The notes below the pieces were generated by a model. It saw only the letters and a list, made by a program, of their open reading frames with translations, did no database searches and had not been told where the DNA came from. Below, piece by piece: positions 8,468 to 15,811 of a DNA stretch of 64,000 nt. The stretch is from Stieleria neptunia (lineage in GTDB: Bacteria > Planctomycetota > Planctomycetia > Pirellulales > Pirellulaceae), in assembly GCF_007754155.1 (NCBI RefSeq), contig NZ_CP037423.1:9172938-9236937 (forward strand). The letters are read 5' to 3'. Positions within the stretch are counted from its first letter, which is position 1. Every line of letters starts with the position of its first letter. A program made the position numbers and the translations under genes.

Positions 8468-8843
8468 GTCCGGCCACGACGACAGCCCGAGCCATCGTCG
8501 CTCGCGGCCAATGTACTCGATCGGAATTGCGAAGGGAAATTCGGCATCCCAATCAGCGGTCGGTACGTCAGACGTCGGTATGTCTTGGATCGTACTCGTA
8601 CTCAGCACCGCGGTACTCGTACTCCTACTCGAATCGACAGGCGCCGGTTTGTGTTCATCGGCCGAGTCGACCGCGCACCTATCAAACGATGACATCAAAT
8701 GCGAATACCAGGCAACGGAGGCCTGATGACATCCGATGGGCGCCGTTCGGGTCAAGATCAAACGGCGGAGAATCAACTGCCACAAAAACCACGAGAAGGC
8801 ACAAAAAAGAGAATTGGGAGCTGTGGTCAGGCGTTGGTTAGCA
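8468..8843. repeat. Repeated cassette module, copy 7 (most intact)
   Basis: The hallmark is at about 8508, followed by the full GTACTCG-repeat middle and the standard right half. This is the only copy in which both the 71-codon plus-strand frame and the overlapping minus-strand frame stay open across the middle. Confidence 0.85.
8511..8726 (+). CDS. Possible single-span membrane micropeptide in module copy 7
   Basis: The plus strand encodes 71 residues beginning MYSIGIAKGNSASQ, with one strongly hydrophobic segment at about residues 24-44 (MSWIVLVLSTAVLVLLLEST) and an acidic tail. It would be a small one-span membrane protein. Against it: the frame is broken or the hydrophobic segment is missing in most other module copies, it is opposite to the cassette orientation, and no ribosome binding site is visible. 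The minus strand is also open here and ends in the attC core. Confidence 0.25.
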   Translation: MYSIGIAKGNSASQSAVGTSDVGMSWIVLVLSTAVLVLLLESTGAGLCSSAESTAHLSNDDIKCEYQATEA

Positions 8844-8938
8844 GCGTGAACGTCACGCATCAGCCGGGACGGGCGAACGACTTGCAAGCAGACGACAAAA
8901 CGGACCACCCGTCCTCGGTTGCATGCGATGGTTACCCG
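8844..8938 (-). repeat. attC15
   Basis: The low core GCGTGAAC complements the attC14 high core; the high core is GTTACCCG. Arms are CACGCATCAGCCGGGACGGG and CCCGTCCTCGGTTGCATGCG. Confidence 0.85.
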
Positions 8939-8985
8939 TCTTACCCGGTGCGGTTTGAAAGCCTGAAGTGCGACACAGTTGTTTA

Positions 8986-9324
8986 TCAAAACAAAGGCAA
9001 CATGTGCATCCCTGCGAGCATCAGCAGACCACCAACAAGGCAAGCCTGTGCGCGTCGACGGTCCAATCGATAGTAGAATATCCCCGACGTTGTCCAGCAG
9101 AGGCCAATTGACGTCAGAAATGCCAAGTGCAGTAAGTCTGCGGACCTTTGAAGCCGAAAATTGGTTGCGACAACACCGACAGCAAGTCCGAGTATCAGTA
9201 CCCCAAATCCGCCAACAAGAACGCAGGCAATCATGTAGCCGTCAATTGATTCAGGCAGAACATTCTCAGGTTCGCTTGCGGCGGACCTCGAAGCTTCGCA
9301 GGGGTTGGAACGTTTTCGTATCAT
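8986..9324 (-). CDS. Three-span membrane protein, cassette gene
   Basis: The product is 112 residues from ATG 9324. A basic, polar N-terminus of about 27 residues precedes hydrophobic segments near 30-54 (MIACVLVGGFGVLILGLAVGV), 66-85 (LAFLTSIGLCWTTSGIFYY) and 94-112 (CLVGGLLMLAGMHMLPLF), the last ending at the C-terminus. No family is recognised. It lies between attC15 and attC16, whose facing cores are exact complements. Confidence 0.7.
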   Translation of the reverse strand: MIRKRSNPCEASRSAASEPENVLPESIDGYMIACVLVGGFGVLILGLAVGVVATNFRLQRSADLLHLAFLTSIGLCWTTSGIFYYRLDRRRAQACLVGGLLMLAGMHMLPLF

Positions 9325-9359
9325 GCGTTCGTGGCAGCGAAGTTGATCGCGACCAGCGT

Positions 9360-9452
9360 CGGGTAACGTCGGCGATCACGCGGCGGCGACGAGCGATCAA
9401 CCACTTCAAATATCTTGACTTCGCCGCTCGTCGTGCATCGCATTGTTACCCG
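9360..9452 (-). repeat. attC16
   Basis: The low core CGGGTAAC complements the attC15 high core; its own high core is GTTACCCG. Arms are CGGCGATCACGCGGCGGCGA and TCGCCGCTCGTCGTGCATCG, with the unpaired G of TGCAC in the high arm. Confidence 0.9.
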
Positions 9453-9470
9453 ACCAGTTTTTCATTGATG

Positions 9471-9977
9471 TCATTCAATTGCATCGGAAATCTGATTGTA
9501 TGCATCAATGAGTTTGCACTCCTGTGTGTTGCTGGTGCGATCTGGATTGAACCAGGAATATCGGGAATCCTCTAACGCGCCAAACGCGAAGTGTATATGC
9601 GGCCCAATACTCTCGTTCGACGACATGCAGTCGCTGACCGTCCTTAACGAATCTACCAATGCAGCCCAGTTGGAAAGAGGGGCCGGTAATGCTGGGCCTG
9701 TCAGGGCTGTCTCCTTCTCGATTCGCACGGCGGAATCCACGATATTCCCGGTCGCGATTCGTTCCCAAGCATCATCATCGGAAATAGTCAAATGTGCGTT
9801 TACCTGATCAGTAGTGAATTCCAATGTAACTGCACGAAACGGCTCAAATGGGGGCAGCGATAAGAGTCGGCAAACGCCAGTGCAATCACTATTGAACGCG
9901 ATTTCATCTAGCGGTCGGAGACCCAGCAGATTCAGAAAGGCACCCTGCATGTCGTCAAACATTGAGGTCGGGATCAT
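9471..9977 (-). CDS. Cytosolic protein of unknown function, cassette gene
   Basis: The product is 168 residues from ATG 9977. The frame runs further upstream to 10058 only through attC17, so the internal ATG is chosen. It is acidic, lacks a signal peptide or membrane segment, and has a central region with TLEFTTDQVNAHLTISDDDA and a C-terminal part SRYSWFNPDRTSNTQECKLI. The size and mixed alpha/beta look fit immunity-type or SMI1-like small proteins, but I see no diagnostic motif. Confidence 0.65.
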   Translation of the reverse strand: MIPTSMFDDMQGAFLNLLGLRPLDEIAFNSDCTGVCRLLSLPPFEPFRAVTLEFTTDQVNAHLTISDDDAWERIATGNIVDSAVRIEKETALTGPALPAPLSNWAALVDSLRTVSDCMSSNESIGPHIHFAFGALEDSRYSWFNPDRTSNTQECKLIDAYNQISDAIE

Positions 9978-9998
9978 CGTTTGCTCAGTGCGCTCATT

Positions 9999-10091
9999 CG
10001 GCGAACGGCGGTGGTCACCGCGTCGGCGCGATCGACCTGAACTCAAAAACAAACTCAACTCGCCGACTGCGGTGCACCACGTGGTTCACGC
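9999..10091 (-). repeat. attC17
   Basis: The low core is CGGCGAAC, which does not match the attC16 high core, and the high core is GTTCACGC. It belongs to the common subtype. Confidence 0.9.
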
Positions 10092-10434
10092 GGTCGGCCA
10101 CGACGACGGCATGAGCCATCGCCGCTGATGGCCAATGTACTCGATCGGAATGGCAAAGGGAAATTCAGCGTCACAACCAGCGTTCGGCATTTCAGGCGTC
10201 GGTTTGTCTCCAATCGTACTCGAATCGACAGGCGACGGTTTGTCTTCCTCGGCCGAGTCGACCGCGCACCTATCGAACGATGGCATCAAATGCGAAACCC
10301 AGGAAACGGAGGTTCGACGAATTCCGGTGGGCGTCCTTCGGGTCACGATCAAACGACAGCAAATCAATTGCCACAAAAGAACGCGAGAAGACGCAAAAGA
10401 AGAAGTGGGCGCTGTCGTCAGGCGCCGGTCAGCA
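10092..10434. repeat. Repeated cassette module, copy 8
   Basis: The hallmark is at about 10132. A 36-bp in-frame deletion removes most of the GTACTCG repeats found in copy 7. The right half is the standard type. Minus and plus frames both stay open. Confidence 0.85.
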
Positions 10435-10527
10435 GCGCGAACGTCACGCGTCACCCGGTACGCGCGAAAGATTCTCCACTTCAAAACCGCCTGACTCGCG
10501 TACTCGGGTGCACGCGATTGTTCTGTG
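10435..10527 (-). repeat. attC18
   Basis: The low core is GCGCGAAC and the high core GTTCTGTG. Arms are CGCGTCACCCGGTACGCGCG and CGCGTACTCGGGTGCACGCG. Confidence 0.9.
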
Positions 10528-10528
10528 C

Positions 10529-10900
10529 TCAATAGTTTCCCACAAAGCAAAACGGCGTGTCCCTTAAATCAGCGTCATCGAGCACTGACTCAACTGTTTC
10601 CATCAGCTCAATATACGAAGCGTGCGTCTGCTCGTCCAATGCGCCAGGGTTGTCCCGAAGATGCTCCAGAACTGCTCGTGCAGCTTGTAGTCCCTTCGCC
10701 GAACTATGCCAGTGAGTAGAAGCGTTGCCGTATTCGCCTTCATAAACGTAAAAGTCATTGATCTGGTCTACGTCTAGATTCGCCGCAATGGTGTCCCAGT
10801 GCGGATGAAAACTGGCGAACTGCTCAGGGTCAACCGCGTGTAGATGATCGACACCAGGTACTGGTCGTTGCAATCGTAAGTGTAGCTTCTCCATCTGCAT
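10529..10900 (-). CDS. Cytosolic protein of unknown function, cassette gene
   Basis: The product is 123 residues from 10900, or 121 from the ATG at 10894. It is acidic, with many His and Asp residues (FHPHWDTIAANLDVDQINDF) and a helical C-terminal half (ARAVLEHLRDNPGALDEQ). No signal peptide or membrane segment is visible and I recognise no family. The stop lies just beyond attC18 and the start 9 bp from attC19, so it fills its cassette. Confidence 0.7.
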   Translation of the reverse strand: MQMEKLHLRLQRPVPGVDHLHAVDPEQFASFHPHWDTIAANLDVDQINDFYVYEGEYGNASTHWHSSAKGLQAARAVLEHLRDNPGALDEQTHASYIELMETVESVLDDADLRDTPFCFVGNY

Positions 10901-10908
10901 CTACCTAT

Positions 10909-11111
10909 GCACAGAACGTCTACGTTCAACGTCTACGTTCAACGTCTACGTTCAACGTCTACGTTCAACGTCTACGTTCAACGTCTACGTTCAACGTCTA
11001 CGTTCAACGTCTACGTTCACCGAGTTAGCGGCGGTAAACGCTGGCGGGTGAGTGGGCTGATTGGCACTTCGTTGCCCCTGATGCTAAGTTCGGTGCAACG
11101 TTTGGTTGAAC
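10909..11111 (-). repeat. attC19, with one arm expanded by tandem repeats
   Basis: The low core GCACAGAAC complements the attC18 end, and the high core GTTGAAC complements the low core of attC20. The low arm reads GAACGTCTACGTTC then ACCGAGTTAGC; the high arm reads GCTAAGTTCGGTGCAACG. They pair, with the usual unpaired G of TGCAC in the high arm. The low arm is stretched by eight copies of a 13-bp unit. Confidence 0.75.
10918..11021. repeat. 13-bp tandem array GTCTACGTTCAAC, eight units
   Basis: Seven perfect units run from 10918 to 11008 and an eighth, GTCTACGTTCACC, completes the array at 11021. The array sits wholly inside the low arm of attC19. Confidence 0.95.
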
Positions 11112-11292
11112 GAGGCCTTCGTTCGGCCCCGATGTCGTGGGACCGGCTCGACCGATGTTTAGGAGTTTACCCGATCGAACGACCCGTCGTGAGGGATTCT
11201 AGCAGCTGTCCCCAACGAATGGATCTCATCGGGCGCGCACCTTCGGTACCGTCGGTGGCAATGGCTGTCCCTTGTGAAATTCTCCAGCGGCA
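11112..11292. other. Non-coding segment downstream of the transposase gene
   Basis: No gene is seen. A short hairpin, GAACGAGGCCTTCGTTC, lies at 11109-11125 at the edge of the attC core. In IS91-type elements the replication origin end lies 3-prime of the transposase, so this stretch is a candidate for that end, but there is no motif I can confirm. Confidence 0.35.
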
Positions 11293-12489
11293 TCATGCGG
11301 CTTGCCCTTGTTTCTCACGCCAAGAATACGCATCAGAGGGAGGATCCCGCCCGGCGGAAAATTCGTGATGCGAGACCAACCGTTTACCACACACCGGACA
11401 CGTGCAAGCATCAAGAAGCCCGGCCGACTCGCACCATTGTTGCCAAGTCAACTGTTCAAGCGAGTCGGACTCTGGCGGCTCCACGCCGAGCGCGGCACGG
11501 GCCTCATCGAGCTGGGAGTATTGGTTGCCGCTGTACAGACCGTAGCCGCGAACCGTCTGAAATCGCCGCGGCGGCACGTGCTCCAGCCAGCGGCCGAGAA
11601 ACTGATCGATCGGCAACGCGGTCACCCCCTGACGTTTCCCGTCCCCACCGTCCTGCGTTCCAATCCGATAGCGAAACACGACCTTGTCATCTTGAACGTC
11701 CAGTAACCGTGACTTGCCGATCGGGCCGCCCTTGATGTACCGAGCCAAATAGGTCGCCACACCGGAGCCATCACGATAGGCGTCAAATATTTTGACGTTC
11801 CACGGTTTGTCGCTGAGCTTGGCCAACAGCTTCTGAAAGTCGGACGCGCTCATCGAGTCGGGCAATTGGATCTTGCCTGATTGAACCTTCTGCTGAAGCA
11901 TCGCCTTGAATTTGCCGCGGAACTTGAGCATCAACACTTTGCGGGGCAGCAAACAATCTTTTTGGGGACGGCGCCACGTCCCATCACCAGCCAGCCCGCC
12001 GGCGGTGACGATGCAATGCAAGTGCACGTGCGGCAACAGGGTCTGGTTCCAGGTGTGCAGCGCCGCCAGGATCCCAGGCTTCGCACCGAGGTACTTGGGG
12101 TCCTTGAGCAGTTGCTGGAGTGTTTCCTTCGCGGCGTTGAAGAGGGTCTCGGCATAGGCAGCCTTGTTGAACCGCCAGATTCGATTCAGTTCGCTCGGGA
12201 GTGTGAAGACGATGTGATGATGCGGGCAGGGCAGCAAGCGTTGCTTACATTTGGCCAGCCACTGCTCTCGGGCCACCCAGGCGCACTGGGGGCAGCACCG
12301 ATGCCGACAGGAGTTGTAGGCGATGCTGTGGTAGTGACCTTCGGGGCAACTGTCGACGTGCCCACCGAGCGTCCGAGTGCGACAGTGTTGGATGCACCAT
12401 GCGGCGCGAAGCATCTCCCGCGAGACGTGAAAACGCGAGGCGAAGGAGTCGAAATAGCGTCCGAAAATCTGTTGAAGCGTGATGGCCAT
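11293..12489 (-). CDS. IS91-family HUH transposase
   Basis: The product is 398 residues from ATG 12489 (a GTG lies two codons upstream). The N-terminal zinc-binding domain shows HVDSCPEGHYHS and SCRHRCCPQC. The nuclease core has the HUH motif HVHLHCIV near residue 155 and the paired tyrosines YLARY near residue 265, as in Y2 rolling-circle transposases of IS91/IS801 type, which nick single strands. The length matches the family and the frame is intact. The start is only about 43 bp from the attC20 low core, and attC19 and attC20 bracket it with complementary cores, so it occupies a cassette position. Confidence 0.9.
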   Translation of the reverse strand: MAITLQQIFGRYFDSFASRFHVSREMLRAAWCIQHCRTRTLGGHVDSCPEGHYHSIAYNSCRHRCCPQCAWVAREQWLAKCKQRLLPCPHHHIVFTLPSELNRIWRFNKAAYAETLFNAAKETLQQLLKDPKYLGAKPGILAALHTWNQTLLPHVHLHCIVTAGGLAGDGTWRRPQKDCLLPRKVLMLKFRGKFKAMLQQKVQSGKIQLPDSMSASDFQKLLAKLSDKPWNVKIFDAYRDGSGVATYLARYIKGGPIGKSRLLDVQDDKVVFRYRIGTQDGGDGKRQGVTALPIDQFLGRWLEHVPPRRFQTVRGYGLYSGNQYSQLDEARAALGVEPPESDSLEQLTWQQWCESAGLLDACTCPVCGKRLVSHHEFSAGRDPPSDAYSWREKQGQAA

Positions 12490-12531
12490 CGGCACCTCGC
12501 AATCAATGCTTGCAGCTCAACCCGAAGGCCA

Positions 12532-12622
12532 GTTCAACGATACGAATCACATGGCGACGGCGAACGACGTGACCACAGGACCAAAGCCAACTCCGTCGCT
12601 CATGTGCATTCGCTGGTTCGCC
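12532..12622 (-). repeat. attC20
   Basis: The low core GTTCAAC complements the attC19 high core; the high core is GTTCGCC. Arms are ACGAATCACATGGCGACGG and CCGTCGCTCATGTGCATTCG, with the unpaired G in the high arm. Confidence 0.9.
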
Positions 12623-12625
12623 GCA

Positions 12626-12922
12626 TCATCGCCGTCGCAAGACCACCTCTATGTCGGAGGGACGCCCTCGACCATCGAGAACAGCAACGACCTCCACGCC
12701 GGTTCCGATGATACGGTAGTAGATCAAATATGGATGGCGAGAAGCAATTTTACGATGAAATCCGAAATGGGTTTCGTGAATCCCGGCGGTGTCTTTCAAT
12801 GCGTCAATGTCATCGAAAATCCGCTCAAAAAAATAGTCACCCGCTCCATCGCTTTGGTGGTCGTAAAACGCCACGCCTTCAGCAATATCCAATCGGGCCT
12901 CATCGAGAACTTCGACGTTCAT
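12626..12922 (-). CDS. ParE/RelE-superfamily toxin
   Basis: The product is 98 residues from ATG 12922. It opens with VEVLDEARLDIAEGVAFYD, continues with the helix HQSDGAGDYFFERIFDDIDA, then the strands FHRKIASRHPYLIYYRI and GVEVVAVLDGRGRP. This is the standard plan of the ParE/RelE fold: two helices, then a beta sheet with the YxIYY strand and a V-x-V-x-x-V-x-x-x-R end. The toxin would act on gyrase or on ribosome-bound mRNA. Its start overlaps the end of the upstream antitoxin gene by 23 bp, and the pair forms one cassette with attC20. Confidence 0.85.
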   Translation of the reverse strand: MNVEVLDEARLDIAEGVAFYDHQSDGAGDYFFERIFDDIDALKDTAGIHETHFGFHRKIASRHPYLIYYRIIGTGVEVVAVLDGRGRPSDIEVVLRRR

Positions 12923-13130
12923 CGATCATCCGTTTCACTTCATTTTTTGCATCGGTGACCGACATTTTCGGCTTGTCACTTGGATTGGCCTCACGATACG
13001 CGAGCACTTCTCCGTGCCATGGAGGGGAAGCTAGATTCTGCGGATCGGCCGAAAGTCGTTGCCAAAGCAAGTCAAAAGCGGCCTGTTGCTGTTCAGCGCT
13101 AAGTGTGTCGATAAATGACTCAATGTTCAT
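12900..13130 (-). CDS. Antitoxin of the cassette toxin-antitoxin pair
   Basis: The product is 76 residues from ATG 13130, preceded by a good Shine-Dalgarno sequence (GAGAGGAC) 6-7 bp upstream. It starts MNIESFIDTLSAEQQQAAFD and ends EVKRMIDERRSSR; it is helical, with a charged C-terminus expected to wrap the toxin. It matches the short addiction-module antitoxins that precede ParE-type toxins. The overlap with the toxin start implies translational coupling. Toxin-antitoxin cassettes are typical of large chromosomal integrons, where they stabilise the array. Confidence 0.8.
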   Translation of the reverse strand: MNIESFIDTLSAEQQQAAFDLLWQRLSADPQNLASPPWHGEVLAYREANPSDKPKMSVTDAKNEVKRMIDERRSSR

Positions 13131-13205
13131 CGGAAGTCCTCTCACGCGAGCCATTTTAGCAGGACGCACACGTCCTGTCGACGATTGGCGACCAACTCGT
13201 TCTGC

Positions 13206-13298
13206 CGGCGAACGGCGGTGGTCACCGCGTCGGCGCGATGGACCTGAACTCAAAAACAAACTCGACTCGCCGACTGCGGTGCACCACATAGTTCGCGC
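13206..13298 (-). repeat. attC21
   Basis: The low core CGGCGAAC complements the attC20 end; the high core is GTTCGCGC. It belongs to the common subtype. Confidence 0.9.
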
Positions 13299-13635
13299 GG
13301 TCGGCCACGACGACAGCCCAAGCCGTCGCCGCTGTTTGCCAATGTAGTCGATCGGAATCACCGTGGGAAATCGCGAGTCCGAATCAACCGGCCGGCACTT
13401 CAGACGTCGGTTGTCAGCGTTGGCATCGACAGGCGTCGGTTTGTCTTCTTCGGCCGAGACGACCGCGCACCTAACGAACCGTGACATCAAATGCGAATCC
13501 CAGGAAACGGAGGTTCGATGACATCCGGTGGGCGATCTTGGGGTCACGATCAAACGACAGCGAATCAATTGCCACAAAAGAACGCAAGAAGACGCAAAAG
13601 AAGAAGTGGGCGCTGTCGTCAGGCGTCGGTTAGCA
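13299..13635. repeat. Repeated cassette module, copy 9
   Basis: The hallmark is CCAATGTAGTCGATCGGAAT at about 13339, with a G in place of C. It has the short middle TTGTCAGCGTTGGCATCG and the standard right half. The minus-strand frame has a stop near the hallmark. Confidence 0.85.
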
Positions 13636-13766
13636 GCGTGAACATCAGCGATCACCTCGCACGCGGACCTCTACGATTGAGTTGGCGTGAGCGTGATGAT
13701 CGAAACGGGGTGGAAGTTTGTGTCTCGCGGCAACGAGTGTGCTGGGGTGCATCGCCGGGTTCGTAG
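13636..13766 (-). repeat. attC22 (long type)
   Basis: The low core is GCGTGAAC and the high core GTTCGTAG. It is nearly identical to attC11 over 130 bp, and the module copies next to the two sites (6 and 10) also resemble each other. Confidence 0.75.
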
Positions 13767-14114
13767 CGTGGGTCGGCACGCCGATTTGGAACATCGTCGC
13801 GGTTTGCCAATGTACTCCATTCGAATTGCCAAGGGAAATTCCGGCGTCCCAATCTGCAGCCGGCATGTCAGGCGTCGGTCGTCAGCGTTGAAATTGTCAG
13901 GCGTCGGTTGGTCTTCGTCAGCCGAGTCGACCGCGCACCGATCGAACGATGACATCAAATGCGAATCCCAGGAAATTGAGGTCCGATGAATTCAGGTGGG
14001 CCGAGTTCAGCCACAACGTTCTGCAACGTGGGCGACCGGCATCGGTTTGTTTGCCATCCGGTCGAGTAGGAGTACGAGTACCGGCTGACGCCTGAGTACG
14101 AGTACGATTTGGGA
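13767..14114. repeat. Repeated cassette module, copy 10
   Basis: The hallmark (CCAATGTACTCCATTCGAAT) is at about 13808, with the short middle TCGTCAGCGTTGAAATTG as in copy 6. The right half is the alternative type with GAGTAGGAGTACGAGTACCG, as in copies 4 and 11. Confidence 0.8.
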
Positions 14115-14206
14115 GCGTGAACGGTAGCCGTAACCGGGAACGGACAGTTGACTTTCCATTTATAAAACCCTGCAAGCCGTTCTCCGGTTCACGGCATGGT
14201 TCTCCG
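14115..14206 (-). repeat. attC23
   Basis: The low core is GCGTGAAC and the high core GTTCTCCG. Arms are GGTAGCCGTAACCGGGAACG and CGTTCTCCGGTTCACGGCAT. Confidence 0.85.
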
Positions 14207-14588
14207 CCGCTTCGGTCACCGATGCGCCTCGCATTTCAACATCGTCACGCCAAGCACGTCGAACGACAGAAATGGATACCGACAGAGTAAGAATCACGAG
14301 AGCCAATGCATAGCCTTCTGTTGGATTGCCGCCGTTTATTGCCGTCCCGATGCCGAAAAGAACAATTGCGAAGACGTGCATTGCGAAGGCAGAGTTCCAC
14401 GTTAGCAGTCCAGTTGCCGCAGCGGAGTAAGCAGGAGCGTTGATGCAGGCCAGTACGATTGGAATCGAAACCGCGAGATGCCGCCAGTTCCATGTGTCAC
14501 CAAACAGCCATACGACACAGGCAATCGCATATACGGGCAACGCCAAACCGAATGCGAGCAGAGCGAGGATGGCCAATACGTAGTCCAT
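14160..14588 (-). CDS. Multi-span membrane protein, cassette gene
   Basis: The product is 142 residues from ATG 14588 (MDYVLAILALLAFGLALPVY); the frame continues upstream only into attC24. Hydrophobic segments lie near residues 3-27, 34-52, 57-82 and 93-109, suggesting four spans, followed by a charged C-terminus. The last codons and the stop run into attC23, so the attC stem encodes the C-terminal residues. No family is recognised. Confidence 0.65.
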   Translation of the reverse strand: MDYVLAILALLAFGLALPVYAIACVVWLFGDTWNWRHLAVSIPIVLACINAPAYSAAATGLLTWNSAFAMHVFAIVLFGIGTAINGGNPTEGYALALVILTLSVSISVVRRAWRDDVEMRGASVTEAAENHAVNRRTACRVL

Positions 14589-14628
14589 ATGCCGATTGAA
14601 TCTAGTTGTCAGCGTTGCGTCAATCAGT

Positions 14629-14720
14629 CGGAGAACGGTACGGATCACGTGGTCGCCGCGAACGACTCACCATTTCGATAAACTCAACTCGGCGACTCAC
14701 GTGCATCCGATGGTTCTGGC
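14629..14720 (-). repeat. attC24
   Basis: The low core CGGAGAAC complements the attC23 high core; the high core is GTTCTGGC. Arms are CGGATCACGTGGTCGCCG and CGGCGACTCACGTGCATCCG. Confidence 0.9.
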
Positions 14721-14738
14721 TTGCCTGTCCGCGACGAT

Positions 14739-15002
14739 CTACTTTCGGCGTTTGAAGATACATACCGAGACCGCATCTCGGTTCGTAGGCGTAAAGGTGG
14801 CTACAAGCTCCCATCCGCTGGCACCAAGCTTGTTAGCTTTCGCTCGGTCGAAACCACCGCCATGAACCTCAAGTTCTTGATACTCCCACGCGGGAACTTG
14901 TCGAGGATTGGCGTTCTGAGCGCGGCTTGGTTGCTGGGCAATTCCAAACCATGTGACCAAAACAAAAACGAGAGCGATTACAAAGTAGGCTGACCGTTTC
15001 AT
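14739..15002 (-). CDS. Secreted DUF4177-like protein, cassette gene
   Basis: The product is 87 residues from ATG 15002. A signal peptide (KRSAYFVIALVFVLVTWFG) is followed by a short mature domain: WEYQELEVHG, then KANKLGASGWELVATF, then VSVCIFKRRK. The W-E-Y strand, the helix ending in L-G-A-x-G-W-E-L-V and the final F-K-R strand are the hallmark of DUF4177/DUF4842-type small domains, here exported rather than cytosolic. The function of that domain is unknown. The stop is 18 bp from attC24. Confidence 0.75.
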   Translation of the reverse strand: MKRSAYFVIALVFVLVTWFGIAQQPSRAQNANPRQVPAWEYQELEVHGGGFDRAKANKLGASGWELVATFTPTNRDAVSVCIFKRRK

Positions 15003-15172
15003 GAAAGACTCCGCTTGGGATTGGGGAAAATGCTGCAGTCAGATCGTGGTCACGCATACCGTGCGCCAAAGAAGGTCTCTAACCCAATCCTGCGGGCAAC
15101 ACATGAATCGGTGATTATAGGAGTTTCAAAGTGATGACACGGGGGGATCAATGTGAGACCGCGACTACGCTT
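15003..15172. other. Spacer upstream of the DUF4177-like gene
   Basis: This 170-bp spacer shows no gene or clear hairpin. It is longer than other cassette leaders, so it might hold a promoter for the gene at 14739-15002, but I see no convincing -35/-10 pair. Confidence 0.4.
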
Positions 15173-15265
15173 GCCAGAACGGTTGCGATCACGCGGCGGC
15201 GACGGGTGATTTACCACTTCATGCAACTTGACTTCGCCGCTCGTCGTGCATCGCGTGGTTACGCC
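15173..15265 (-). repeat. attC25
   Basis: The low core GCCAGAAC complements the attC24 high core; the high core is GTTACGCC. Arms are GCGATCACGCGGCGGCGACG and CGCCGCTCGTCGTGCATCGC. It is similar to attC16. Confidence 0.9.
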
Positions 15266-15681
15266 ACCTTCTCATAGTAGAGCATCGGTGGAGCGACGAA
15301 CCAGAATTGTTCTTCGCGGTGGTCGGGCATTCCCAAGTATGCCCAAAGCGTTGGATGAATTGACAGGGCAATTCCCCACAGCAGTCTGGCATGTTCGGTG
15401 AGCTTCTCGTGATCAGGGATCATATCGCGAGTGCACTCACATTGCCATCCGTCGCCGTCGTCACGTTGCTTGACGTTCGTCGACCATCTGATCGGCACAC
15501 GATTGCGGAATGCGGAAGCCATGTCGATTGATGGAAAAGTCAGCTGATGGATCACAGATCGTGGCTGCGTCAGATCATCATCCTCATCGCGAGCAATGGA
15601 AATTAGTTGGCCGACCGCGTCAACGAGGTGTGTGTCGAAGTCCCATTCCACGTAGCTGTCACTGCAGATGGTTGCAATCAT
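15259..15681 (-). CDS. Cytosolic protein of unknown function, cassette gene
   Basis: The product is 140 residues from ATG 15681; the frame stays open to 15738 through attC26, so the start is uncertain. The sequence is rich in Asp and Trp, with YVEWDFDTHLVDAVGQLISI and a C-terminal LWAYLGMPDHREEQFWFVAP. No signal peptide or motif known to me is visible. The TAA stop lies within the high core of attC25 (GTTACGCC), giving a tight fit between gene and recombination site. Confidence 0.65.
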   Translation of the reverse strand: MIATICSDSYVEWDFDTHLVDAVGQLISIARDEDDDLTQPRSVIHQLTFPSIDMASAFRNRVPIRWSTNVKQRDDGDGWQCECTRDMIPDHEKLTEHARLLWGIALSIHPTLWAYLGMPDHREEQFWFVAPPMLYYEKVA

Positions 15682-15718
15682 TCGCTTAAACCAACCGAAC
15701 AAACGTATGCTCCACTGC

Positions 15719-15811
15719 GGCGTAACGGCGGTGGTCACCGCGTCGGCGCGATCGACCTGATCTCAAAAACAAACTCAACTCGCCGACTGCGGTGCACCAC
15801 GTGGTTACGAC
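15719..15811 (-). repeat. attC26
   Basis: The low core GGCGTAAC complements the attC25 high core; the high core is GTTACGAC. It belongs to the common subtype although it closes a gene cassette rather than a module. Confidence 0.9.

Noticed and set aside
10918..11021. CDS over the 13-bp tandem repeat (plus strand, repeated FNVYVQRLRST)
   Set aside because: The frame is only the translation of a tandem repeat, has no ribosome binding site and lies inside an attC arm.
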